Positions 1-12,129 of a stretch of 64,000 bases of DNA are shown one piece after another; positions within the stretch are counted from its first letter, which is position 1, and every line of letters starts with the position of its first letter. Below the pieces are notes generated by a model. The model had not been told where the DNA came from. It made no database searches and saw nothing but the letters and a program-made list of their open reading frames with translations. The position numbers were made by a program, and so were the translations under genes. This DNA is from Mya arenaria (Eukaryota > Mollusca > Bivalvia > Myida > Myidae), in assembly GCF_026914265.1 (NCBI RefSeq), contig NC_069124.1, positions 18,703,648 to 18,767,647 on the forward strand, in the 5' to 3' direction.

Positions 1-472
1 AATATCATAGTTTCAGAATTAAGGCAAATCTAGGTCATGAAGAGATTTGTGTCATGAAACATGAATTTTGTCAAAATTTTGTTTTTTTTCTTAAAAATTT
101 CAGCCACACAACTAGCATGTGTATACTCCGCAAACCTGCAAAGAATTTTCTAGAATTTTTATAATGGAATTCAACCGAAAAGCTTGCCTCGCCAGAAAAA
201 ATTATGATAAGTTTCTGCTTTTTTTTTATATAAGATATTGCTTGTAAACTCATATATTATAATACATGGAGATAATAGACTTATAATGGGATTCAACTGA
301 AAAGCTTGCCTCGCCAGAAGATATGAGTCTTTGCAGGCAGGAAATATGGAAAACGTATGCCGATAAGCAATTAGAGCTGCGGTCATTATGTAAAATTAGC
401 AAATGTGTTTATACTAATTTTCTTTTTGCTTGATTGTGACAAAAAGCTGACAGCTTATAGAACTACTCTTAA

Positions 473-610
473 ATCTTTTTCCTGGGCAGAAACCAGTAAT
501 GGCGTCTAATTTGAAAGGCCATGAAAAATTACCCCTGATGGGGATCAAAGGCATAACCTCTTTGGTGAGAGGGGGATAACAATACCACTAGACCACTCTC
601 ACTTTCCACT
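473..610 (-). repeat. tRNA-derived SINE
   Basis: On the minus strand there is an A-box-like GTGGTCTAGTGGTA near 597-584 and a B-box-like segment GGTTATGCCTTTGATCC near 557-541, in tRNA spacing, followed by a non-tRNA body. The B box departs from the GGTTCGANTCC consensus, so this is a SINE head and not a functional tRNA gene. Confidence 0.6.
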
Positions 611-1514
611 GTGTTGGAATTTTGATTTATTTCATCTACTTTCAATTAAAGAATAATTACGGTTACATCAAACTAATTTTTCTTCAAGTTGATGGCTGAT
701 TTCAAACTTACCAAGATTACATCCAAGGGAAGCAAGCAGGAAAGAAATAAAACCAATACCCAAATAAGCAGTGAATTAGGGGCAACATATTGAATAATTC
801 AAATAATAAATCAATGATTCATTTTCAATTCTGCATGAGTGCACTATATTACGACTCTCATAATTTACAGCTATGGGTCCTAATCAAATATCTGTGAATC
901 CCAAGCATTGCTTTGTGCAAATATTAATGGGAAATGACGCGTCCAGCTTAAATGCACATGTTGTGGACTAATGGGTTCCCAGGAAATACAATGAGCAAAA
1001 CACTCAGAATGCACAGCAAAATGAATCATTGAATAAATTTAATAAATTTTGTACCAGTTTTAAATGTTACCTGTTAGTTTGACTGAAAATATTGTGAATA
1101 TCATTGAATAATAGTTCTATTGTAATATTAAATATTTTATACATATATATATACGTATGTAATACAACTTATTTTAATATCTTTACAATCAAATAGTAAT
1201 TGCTGTTTAAAACTATGAGATTAATGAACAAGTTGGCTGTTTTTAAAACATGTCAATAAAGATAAGAATTAAGTGTAATGCTTTCTTTAAATTTGTATTA
1301 AAACAATAACTACTACTAATAGATATAGATTCACACTACATGTATGTACAATAACATCACACACAAGGTGCAATATAATTCCAAACCAAACCGAAACCAA
1401 AATAGACGTACAAAATAAATTGCCACATAAAAACAACCACCATCCTTTTCCATCCCAATCTTTATAAACAGAAAAATTGAGAAAAACTACTTGTACATGG
1501 ATGTGTAGTTTTTT

Positions 1515-1707
1515 TCTTGAGTGCTATGTCATCAAAGTTTGTATGCAAGAACTACTTCTTGAGTATGATTTCATCAAAGTATGCATGTAAGGACTACTTT
1601 TTGAGTGTGATGTCATCAAAGTATGCATGTAAGGACTACTTTTTGAGTGTGATGTCATCGAAATATGCATGTAAAGACTACTTTTGGGGTTCTTAGTCAT
1701 CAAAGTA
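1515..1707. repeat. 42-bp tandem repeat, about 4.5 units
   Basis: Units of 42 bp begin GAGTGTGATGTCATCAAAG and continue with TATGCATGTAAGGACTAC. The two central units are nearly identical and the outer ones are diverged. It lies in the last visible intron of the JIP3/4-like gene. The reading frame through it is a by-product of a period divisible by three. Confidence 0.85.
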
Positions 1708-2014
1708 TGTGAACAACATACAATTTGAATCCATTCAGCTGATGCTACCCAACTATAACTTTTCTCATGTGAAAGGATGTTAAACACATTATGTAAGAGA
1801 AGTATTTCATAGAAAAAATGTGTAACAATCACCAGGATAATGTTTTATTTGAACTCAGTGATCATCCTATAGATGTACAAAGAGATGGTTCGCAATTGCT
1901 TTGTCACTTACAAGCAATGTGTGTGGGCACCTGTTGCTACACATGCATGTACATGTACAAGTAGCATTTCACAACCTGTCTTGTATTAAAAATTAAAACG
2001 GGGAAAACCCTTAC

Positions 2015-5000
2015 CAGGAATAGCATCTTCTTCATAAGTGAAATCATTCTCATCAAACACAGGAGATAGAGGTTCTGGTGGTGAGCTGGCTGCTTTTCTT
2101 TCATCACTTTTTCTTACTTTCTTTCCACCCTTTACAGACAATTTCTTCATCTTAGTTTTTTCACCAGGTGTGGTTTTCGCTTCACCAACTTCTTGGACTT
2201 GAGACTGTGCTTCAGTAGAAGCAACACTGGTTTCTGTTTTAGGTATCTCACTATCAACACTAGTCAATCTTTCCGAAACTTCAGATTCAGTTGAGCTCTT
2301 AGTGTCTTCTTTCACAGGTTTTTCTGATTCATTCACTCTTTCTGCGTCAGCAGTATAAGCTGTATCACCTGAACCAACTTCAGATTGAGTACCAGTTGTT
2401 TCAGCAATCTCTGCAGATCCTGGTTTATCTGTTTCAGTGTCTGTACTCACTGCTCCAGGTTTATCTACTGTGGTATCAATGTCTGCTTTAGTTTGACTAG
2501 ATTGAGGTTCTGTGTTTTGGAGAGTGGCAGGGATGTTCTTTTTCTCCCCTTCTGCTTCTGTTGGAAGTTGAAGTGGGTAAAAGCAACAACATTCATAAAT
2601 ACAAAAATGCAGTGCGATAAACTGAACACATGATATCATGAGTGTGATCAATGAAGCAAGTTTAATTTTTTAATCATTATATTAATTTTCAGTACTTAAT
2701 CAGCAAGTAATAGTAAAAGTAAACATTTAGAGGTTCTTACAAATCGGCAGTTTCAATGTGTAATTGACTTGTGTAATTTGATTCATTTTGTGTAACCAAA
2801 AATGACTGTGTGAGAATATATCACAAATACCAGGCACATAGAAACATTTGAAATCAACGCTCAGAATAAATTTAAACCAGAGCAAATCAAGAGAATTCAA
2901 ACTCTTGTCATTTTTCAATCCAGTCAAACAAGGGACATAACTCAACAATTATTAAACTCAGAGTTATGGGCATTGCTAAATATATCTAAACTGTCTCTGC
3001 ATTATGTGTACAAAGTTTCATGAATGTCTTCCAGTTTGGGCCCAAGTTTTGCATGACATGGCCACCACTGACGAGACTAAGGCTATCACAATGACTTCAC
3101 CTAGCAGACAAGCATAATAATTAATTGTGATGATGAAATAAAACACCATGCACATCAAAAGCATAATGTTAATGATAGCATACATCTAACTCAAAACAAC
3201 CACATGAAATATCTAAATGAAATCTATCAGCCAATTTTCCAGTGTAAAATAATCAGAACCAACCAAATGATAAAAATGACAGATATAAGAATGTGGCACA
3301 ACATCATACTTAAGCCAAGAAAACTAACAACCATATTAGGCCATCCCTAAAAAATTGCTTATTTGCAGTGGCCTGAACAAAGTTGTTTCCATGGTGTGAC
3401 AGTCAGGAATTATCTTTTGAAGAGCGAAAACGTTATATTAAAAAACTGAAAACATGTTACAATTAAATTCCTTTGCCAACTTTTATCAAGCCATTACAAA
3501 CAAACAAATAGTCAAGGGTGACCCTAAATGACGCAACATGAAACAACATGGACTTACTTGTACCGGTGGCAAACTCCCGGACATCGATACGATCAGTATT
3601 CTGCTCTTTATCAATAGTTTTTGTCGTCATGACAACCCGACGGCCAGTGTTCGAATTAATGTCAGGTGACTCAAGGTCACTTAATTCACTTTTAATACTG
3701 ACGTTGCTGCTCCTTGGGGACATCATGTCGAATGCACTGGCATCCGGTGGGGAACCCGTACCGGAGCGGTGAGGAGTGTTTCCTGTCAGATTTACGGAAC
3801 CCACGGGCTTCAGATTGGGTAGCTGGAACATGCCCCTGTATGGAGAAAGGTCAGTAAAAATAGTTACACACGCATGTGCACACCTTAACTGGCAATAGGA
3901 TTGATATATATCGCATTACAAGTCATTTATTTTGGAGAAAAGCAGTCATCGAAATTAAGTCTTTTGGCTGAATAAGCCTGAATTCATTTACTACTGCTTG
4001 GCATAACATTTTTGAAAAAGCCATGCTGTATAAAACCCAAAATTAGAGCAAGCCCGGGAAGCATTTTACCAGTCCTGGGCTTGCGGGCTTGCGCTTACTT
4101 CGACCAGTGAAAAAGGAGTTACTTACATGTGCAAAATACCTGTATAATAGTGGAGTATTATAGTGAATTGTCTGGATGGGTTTTAAAACAAGACTACAGC
4201 CAAAAAAAGCAGCAACCTGTTTTATAAATCTATTTTGAAAACATGCCTTTCTATGTTCACTCAATGAAGTGTAACTGATATCTTAACAGATCAAACGATT
4301 TTATTTTGTTTTTGTTATTGGCTAGAAAATCATTTCAGAATCTAATCTGGAAATCGTGACAATTCTCAAAACATTAACTGATACCAAAATATTTTTCCAT
4401 TGTTTTAAAAGTGGGATATCGTTGATAATTTTCTATAAACCACTGGCAAGCATATAACAGCACTTTATAAAACATCTGATGAAGTTTTCTTATTAATTGG
4501 CATATTCAATCTATGACCCACATTTAATGCAAAGCTTTTATTATTCAAATGAACAGCCTTAAAATTGAACATTGCTAAAAATGATTTACATATTGTTTTC
4601 ATTTAGAAAAAAATGACCTGTATTGTTAATTATCATGTCAATTATATGGGAGTCGATGCACAAGAACAAGAAATTAATCATACAAACATACATGTTTTTT
4701 ATGGTATAAATTTCTGTAAAGCCAAATAAAAATAAGGCTGAGGTTACTGATAAAAAACAGGCTATGCACTAAAGGAAAACATTTTATTTTTGGAACATGA
4801 TTTGATTGTGTACAAAATATGTTTATTGTGTTGTATTGTTTACATACGTACACATTCTGACATTAACTTTGTCAATAAAGTAAAACAATATAATAAGCTG
4901 TATACCGGTAACCTTGTACAAATAATAGTGCCACTTTTGTTAAAATTTTCAATATAAAAAAAATAATATTAATTTGCTGAAAGAATAATTTGGCTTTGGA

Positions 5001-8000
5001 CATAAATATTGGTTGGTCAGATAACTGTAACCACAACATTATTTTATTTGGACTAATTGCAAAATGCATGTACACTAGAATATGCAAGATGTTTTCACAG
5101 ACTAAACGATCACCTTATCAGTAATATAACAGCTTTCAGCTGCTTCCAATCAGACACAGCAACCATGTAGATGATCATGACATATTGAGATGAAAGTGAT
5201 ATATATGAAGAGAACACTATGAAAATTCCCAATAATCAGAGAGATTACATGTACACTCGGTAAACATATCATCAAAGACGGTTTAATAACAACCTTCAGA
5301 AGATCATAGAAGATGTGGGTTGTTTTTAAATACGAGTTCAACACTTTTTCTAAAGAAAAAAAAGAGAGTTACATGTAAAGAAGGCTTAATTTGATAGAGA
5401 ATTTAACAATACAGAATAGAGCCAGTATTACAGTCTTATATATACTTCTCATATGGGGATATTTGAGGCGACTTCACAAAGCCATAACTGGAACTCCTTC
5501 GTCGAGAACCTTTATCTATGCTACAATGTTGGTGATGAATTTATTCCAAGGGTTTTATAGACTACAGATATAATGATTGTACATTAGATGTGTTTGTATT
5601 AAATACAACTTTCAGCTAAGGGGTCTTGGACCCCTCATTAATATACTGGGCGTCTTCAGTAATTTCATGAGTATTTCCAATACAAGAGTTATCAATATGG
5701 GTTTTGTGGGGGGGTTCTTAGGGATGCTCAACAAGATTTAGATTGGGACTAGCCAGAAAATTGCTTCAGGGACTCCATATTAAATAAATCTCCATTCAGA
5801 GACATCCCTTATAGAATTTATAACTAGTGTCTTTTTTAATATGGCAACATATTGAACTTATGTTCAGGCATAAAATATCATCATCTTACAATAAACTACA
5901 AATTGAATCATTGCTCAGTTGTTTTTTTATTTTAAATTTCAGAAGAGTTTTTGGGTTCGATCCCCATCATTCAAGAATACTTTCTCATGGCCTTTAAAAA
6001 GGACACAAGGGGGCAAAGTAAAAAAGCAACTATGATTGAATTTAAATTCAAGATAAGAAACTAAGTGTTTTGATTGGCCTGTATATTTAGCAGACCAATT
6101 GGCTGACTGAAATCACTGAGGCATGTCTAAGGAAAAGATCAACATTGAATACTGGCCCAGGTTTCTACCCGGGAAACCAACTCAAGGGAATTCTTCAAAA
6201 ATAAGCTAAACTCAATTTATAGTATAAACTAGTATCTCTGCATATAAGATTTTGCTACCATGTTGTTCATCATCTTTCAAGTCTTATACAGTCAACCCAA
6301 TTGGCTCGTTTGCTCGAACTGGATGTAAAGGACTTCCTTTACACTAAAGGTATGAATTCCCGCTAAGACTGAAATTTCCAAGGCTTGAGATATTTTCGGG
6401 AGTTCAAGCCAACCGGGTTGGATTGTTTCAATACTTTATCACTCAAGCCATTGAACATAAAACCATCAAAATTAGCTGTCCTTAAGTTCAATGTCTCTAA
6501 ATATACCTGGTTCTTGGGCTGTTGGCCATCTCAGCTATTCTGTCAGTGCCCATCAACATTTTGGCTCGCTCCATGTAATCCATGTGGGTACGCATCAACT
6601 GGGAAAGAGCATTAAATTATTGAAAATCACAATAATTTTATTACATTGCCCCGTTTTAAAACATACATGTAGTTAAAATATGAATAAGGCATTCATCACT
6701 GTTTGAAACAGGGTTACAATCAACTATTTAAGATATGCTTTGGACCTTTTCTTTCTTCCAATTGCCAACAGCACAAATGGCAAAAAGTTGATTTCTTGAT
6801 AATCTGAAATTAGTTTTCATCTTAATACTGGTTCAACTTAAATTCACATCAAAATAAAGATATTTTAAGCTTACAACTAAGATTTTAATGAAACGGGCCC
6901 CAGATTATGTGTCAAATTCAACAACTGCCTATGTATGATGTTCTGACATTATCATTGTCAGAGCTGTAAGGCGAAAAACACTTCCAACAAATGTTTACTG
7001 TACCATCAAATAATTATATGCTTTTAATATTTAGCTAAGTTAAGAAGAAATATTGATTATAATAGTCCTGCTAGTTCACTCCCCCTACCTCTGTGTATCG
7101 CTCATGGACCTTGTTGTACTCTTTCTTCATCTCTGACTCCTTCTCATCCATTCTATTTACTGAAATAACGAAGAATTATTCATTTTCTTGTGACATTTTG
7201 ATACAGGTTTTAATACAAAGTGGCTGATGGGCTGACTTAATTTTTAAATAATTGCGTTTTACAGGGATGAGATATAAACAGTTTTGTTTCCTTAAAAATT
7301 TGAAAAAAAAATAATGGTAGATGGAATAGAATGTAGAAGTCAAACAAACCAGCCATTTCATACTGACATAAGAAAACATGAATCATAAGTAAAATTGAAA
7401 TACATAATTACCGGTATACCTAAATAGCAAAATGTTCAGAAGTCATTTATGTAAATGCATGATTACAGTCAACAAAATTAAACTTTTGGATGAACAAGCT
7501 GGAATCTTAATAATATTTTGCCTATAAAAAAAAAAACAAGCCTGGCTGATATAAAATTAAGTTTGAGCAAGCCCGGAAATTTTTTACCAGTGCAGTGTTT
7601 GTGGGATTGTGCCAATTTTGACCACTGGATTATAGCTTTAATGTTCTATTCTCCATTGACTATTCAATAATACATGTAATCAAAAATCACAAGAAACTCC
7701 AGCCCTGCTGCCTTACTGTGGTCTGTGGCATTCTTGTTCTTGAGTTCCATCATGCGCACGATGGACTCAAGGCTCTCAATTTTCTCCTCAGTCTGTTTAC
7801 GATACTCCTCATTCTCATCCTCTGTCTCCAGGAATTTCTAAAACAAACAAACAAATATATGATTATTATATTATCATGATATGTAAAGTGTTGAAAAGAT
7901 AATGTGGCAAAAAATAAATTATTTGATTTCTTTATATATATTTTTTTCGCAAGTTGTACAGCACTTGACAGATTTTGAAATAAATTAACATAACTAAACA

Positions 8001-11000
8001 AGCTCAGTGTTTTTTCCACCTTTTTGTGAATGGAACCAGGGTCCTTAGAAGTGTGAGTAACACTGTGTAGCGACAAAAAAACACCCTAAAATTGTGAATT
8101 AACTATGGTAAAGCCCCCATTTAAGCCTCTTGGTTTGAAGTCTTATAAGAGCCTAAGATTGCATTTAAACATGTCTGTCCTAGCTGCTTAAGACAGTTTC
8201 AGAAGAGATTGTGAATTTTGATTCAAATATTTGTGAAAAAAGTGTACTGTTTTAAATCATGAATCAGGCCAAACTTTCGGCCCCATTTTCAGCGGCAGAA
8301 GACACTAAATATTGTTTCTGTTGTTTTAAAATCTCATAACTGATATGCTGAGTAAAATGCACAAACATGAACAGTTACTGTACATACATGTACTAGTCGG
8401 ACCAATTTACCCCAATAGATTAGTTATTAAAACTCAAATAACATTTTTCTTTTGAGTATTAATATATGCAAAACCATGAAATATCTTCCCTGTGACAGTG
8501 TTAATTAATACCAAGTATATTTTACATCATAAAAAAATCATAAAGGTACAATTAAAAACAAATACATGTAATAATACTTGGCAGGTATAAGTTTGTATAA
8601 GCTGATTAGCTGCTCTAATTTAACTTATTAACTGAGACTGAGATATATCTTAGCTCCCATGCATTGCATGCCTATAAGTTTGAATGCCAATATAGGACCA
8701 TAGTCGGAAATGCAATACTGTCTGTCTGTCACAGCATCTTGAGTTAAAGTAACTCGCTCATGGTTTGTAAAATGCACTTCAATTTTTTAATAACTAAATA
8801 AAGTATGGCAAATCATAAGGAGTGTTAAAACAAAAATACCAAAAGCCGGAACCCTTCAGCAAATGTTGATCTTTGCTTAAATATCTTCTTTAAAGACCAC
8901 AATTTTCATTAGCGTTAATAACACAATTAAAAATTAATTACGGCTGTGGTGAGGCGTGATTGGTTGATTGACTTTACGTGATGTTATCAATGTATCCTTA
9001 ACAGGTTAACATATCCACCACTTTTGTTTAAGTCCCAGTGGCTGTGTGGACAAGCCAGCTGTTTTCTATTTTTTTCTTGACTTTGCCGGCGTGGGTTCAT
9101 ACTCCACTAAAACCAAAGTATGTTTTTATGCTATAGCTGTATTTTTCTGCATTTTTGATATCATAGAGGAAAATAATTATAAAGTAAGTTTTTCAGATGC
9201 ATTATTTGGAAAACTATTTTTTGGTCCAAAAACATGAGCGAGTAACTTTAATAGCAAAATAATGTGATAATACACATAATTTATTGTGTTAATTCTAATT
9301 TCTTTTTTCACTCAGTTAAACTGAGTGGAACAGTTTAATATACCAAAATTATACATTGTTAAATGGTGAAAAATTAGTACAAGTTTTGTATCATACAAAT
9401 GTATTAATCAAAAACCTGAGAAAGAGGTATTATAATTAATGTTTAGTACCGGAACCTGAGATTATTAAATACAGAAATTACAACATACTTGGTTCATTAT
9501 TTGTAATAGTAAAAAGAACATATTGTGTAAAATCTTAATGATTAAAAAGGGCTGAAAGAGCGAAGCATGAGAGGCTGAGCACCTTCTTAGTCATTACAAT
9601 TTTACACCTTTATATTCTAATTGATTTAGATTATAACATGTTTTCACCAGGTATAAGGGAACCAAATAATGTTGTCACGTTTCATCTGTTGGAAATCTGT
9701 AATTTGTAACGATTAAGCACAGTACTTATTGAATGATGACAAACAATTTCATGAGCTGGATAGCTGGAAATGCAGGTTATAATCTGAATCATAATAGAAT
9801 ACACATGTTTAATTATTCTACAATACTAACTCTTTCACACTTGCAGGGTACCTGCAGGACAGAGAGTTAGATAATCTTTTTGAAAATATTTTATTTAAAG
9901 AAACAAATGTTTACAATGAACACAGTAGTGAAGTGGAAGATTATACAGGAAACTGGGTAAAGTACACTAGTGACAGCAATTTCCTGAAAAGCTAAGTACA
10001 GATGAAAAGATAACTGACTTGTTCAACAAAAAGAACTGTTATTTTTCAATGACTTGTCATGTCTTTTAAACTTTTCTGTTAACAGTAGGTACCGGTATTA
10101 CTGTGATTAACAATAAATTAAAAACTACCTGGGTATGTCATCACATCATTTAGAGTTGCGGAAGGTTTTAAAAAGGGCAGAGCACCGTAGAAGAGGGACA
10201 GGGTGCTAAGGGCAAAAAGGGGCACATTGTATCGGGCTGTGAAGAACTTGAACATAATGAATTTGTCAGAAAATGTTAGGAATCAAGTTCATTGAAGTAA
10301 TATTAGGTTTCAACTGCCAAATATGCAAGCTGGTACAGTATGTGTTTATAATCATATTAGAAGTCTAAATCAAACCAAAAGAATATTTGATTATCTTAAG
10401 CATTTTATTCCATGAAGGCAGATTTGCTGGTGTCCATAAGGGCAGTAGGGTGCTCTCAAAAAAGCACAGGGTTCAGCACCCTTCCATAACTCTTTAGCTA
10501 AAACCCTAGTCAGTGTTGAATAAATTATACAAGAATATAATACATTATGCCAGCAGCCATGGGCCCAAACAATTACCTTAGTTTTAAGTCTAAAAATACT
10601 TGCGTTGAATGTTATTTTTCTATGCATTTTAGCCATTCTTATAGTAGTTTCTAAAAGTATATTGTTCGCCGTTTATTTTTTGGAGAAAAGTCATACAATT
10701 GGGTGCTCTGCTGTTATGATCATCAGCCCAGTTGCAGGTAAGCCACAACAATGGTCGTTAGGAAAGAAAATTATCATTTGGAAATGCCAAAAAACTCTCA
10801 AATGTAAATCCCAAACAAATATTATTTATACTTTAATATTATTTAAGATTCACAAACAGTTTTTAAACAGGTTTTCCTGTTCATACCACCTAGGTAAACC
10901 TCATATTATCTGATACCACTGAATAACTTCTGTCCTTTGTTTCATCACTGATATGAAATACTGATTTTTAATTTCAATGTATTTTTCTTGAAGAAACATT

Positions 11001-11942
11001 TAGACAAAAGGGTGACTGGGTCCATAGAGTGTCTTATATCAATTTTTAATTTGAATATCTTCCAACGGGACGAAAACCAGTGCGTAGAATTGCTGTGCTG
11101 AATTTAGAATTGAGTGAAGGACAAAAAATATGGATGCCAAAAGCCTGTTAAAATCAAGTTCATTAAATGACTCCTAACACTAATTTAAATATGGACTAGG
11201 TTGCAAGTCTTGTAATGCACCAGTTAATTGTAACCATGCCTCCCCCCCAAGGTCCGGGGTATAGCATGGATTTTGACTTTCAGTCCAGCTATATCCAGGT
11301 AAAACTCCCACTCTGCATATACAAACTACTGGTAAAATGCTTCCGTAACCAAGGGACCCTAGGCGAGGCCCATTCCCCACTATTTTTGGCACTAAAAAAA
11401 ACAACCACATTCACCTGGCACTGCAGGGCCACCTGGAAGGTAAAAACACGGCCCATTTACCCGGACCTGGGTGGGGGGGGGGCGTGGTTACATTTGACCG
11501 GTGCATAATGTTGACAGGGCTACACTTCCTGTAAATCGGTCAAAATTAGGATGAAACATCACAAGTTCTACAAAGTGATGATCTTCATGGCAACTAAATT
11601 GATTCAATTAGGTTATGCCATATGCAATGACAGCTACCGCACCTGATCTGCTGATTTTCGCAACTGTTTTTCCCTCTCGTACTGCGTTAGAAGTTGTTCA
11701 TTGTCTTCTTTTAACAGCTCACTCTCCACATCAGCCTCTTGTTTGTCTGTAAATGCCTGGTCAAGACTTTCTAGTATACCTACAACCAGAGGCATAAGCT
11801 CTTTAACAACATCTTCATCGTATTTCTTAATCATTTTCTCAAACTCTGAATAGACAGAGGAAGCAAGCTGTGTCACTTTCTCAGACATGACATGTCCCTC
11901 CTCCTTCGTCCCATATACAATTTCAGCCATCATGGTGGCCAT
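2015..11942 (-). CDS. JNK-interacting protein 3/4 family scaffold, 5' part (partial gene)
   Basis: Scaffold linking kinesin-1, dynein/dynactin and JNK-pathway kinases on vesicles and lysosomes (family knowledge). Six exons read on the minus strand: 11942-11643, 7837-7717, 7159-7089, 6598-6507, 3835-3558, 2557-2015. All junctions have GT/AG and phases agree (0,0,0,2,1; last donor phase 1), giving 468 codons before the next exon, which is left of the window. Exon 1 carries the RH1-type start: an MSEKV segment, then [10 protein letters not shown] and [19 protein letters not shown], nearly identical to vertebrate JIP4. Exons 2-4 continue the coiled coil ([50 protein letters not shown]). Exon 5 is Ser/Pro rich. 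Exon 6 is a 181-residue acidic Ser/Thr/Glu-rich segment ending in a Lys-rich patch. The first ATG (11942) was chosen; Met-5 and a later Met are alternatives. JIP3 and JIP4 cannot be told apart here. Confidence 0.93.
5945..6160 (+). repeat. Dispersed repeat with tRNA B box (truncated SINE)
   Basis: GGGTTCGATCCCC at about 5952-5964 is a perfect B box, but no A box precedes it, so the element looks 5'-truncated. The downstream part (about 6040-6125, with AAGTGTTTTGATTGGCC) recurs in inverted orientation at about 35,400-35,520. Confidence 0.55.
8744..9252. mobile_element. Non-autonomous TIR element with an internal tRNA-like stretch
   Basis: Terminal inverted repeats of about 23 bp with two mismatches: TTAAAGTAACTCGCTCATG at 8744 and its complement ending near 9251. 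Inside, near 9036-9110, is a tRNA-like pair of boxes (TGGCTGTGTGGACAAGCC and GGTTCATACTCC). No transposase frame. Lies in JIP3/4 intron 1. Confidence 0.6.
11213..11507. mobile_element. MITE, family with TAATGCACCAGT ends (copy 1)
   Basis: Left end TAATGCACCAGTTAATTGTAA is matched by an inverted, slightly diverged right end at about 11,485-11,507. The interior holds runs of C and G and short conserved blocks. A second copy of the same family lies at 60,262-60,574. There is no coding capacity. Confidence 0.75.
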
Positions 11943-12129
11943 TCCTACAATATTTGTATGTTTAAAAAGGACTCTGCAATATTAGGAATGCAGATTCGAT
12001 GAAAAAAATGGTTTTATCTAGAAAAAATTGACAGATTTTTGACAGATTTGTCTAACCGTCCTCCATTTTGTTAATGATTATCAGTCATGTGACTTGCCAC
12101 GCATGCGCTTTCACACACAACTGGACAAA
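11943..12129. promoter_or_regulatory. Divergent promoter between the JIP3/4-like and AtuA-like genes
   Basis: Only 187 bp separate the two start codons, so both 5' UTRs and both promoters must lie here or overlap the genes. No TATA box suits either gene. Visible motifs are GTCATGTGAC (12,084-12,093), an M-box-type E-box of the MITF/TFE class, and CGCATGCG (12,100-12,107), the palindromic core of an NRF-1 site. AAAATGGTGGCC around the AtuA ATG resembles a YY1 site. The motif assignments are inference from consensus knowledge. Confidence 0.6.

Larger units (their letters stand above)
1..2014. other. Intron of the JIP3/4-like gene, left edge of window
   Basis: No further exon of the JIP3/4-like gene was recognised here. 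The stretch holds a 36-bp direct repeat, diverged by a few bases, at about 160-196 and 282-318 (core AAGCTTGCCTCGCCAGAA), a tRNA-derived SINE (473-610) and a 42-bp tandem repeat (1515-1707). The short reading frames here look random. Confidence 0.6.

Noticed and set aside
485..610. tRNA gene on the minus strand
   Set aside because: The B box is degenerate and no acceptor stem closes; better explained as a SINE head.
1524..1832. 102-codon frame with a repeated Ser/Pro/Tyr motif
   Set aside because: The 42-bp period is divisible by three, so the repeat gives an open periodic frame without coding meaning.
4460..4500. Hammerhead ribozyme core (CTGATGA), also checked near 36,721 and 26,880
   Set aside because: No matching GAAA strand and stems could be paired around any of these.
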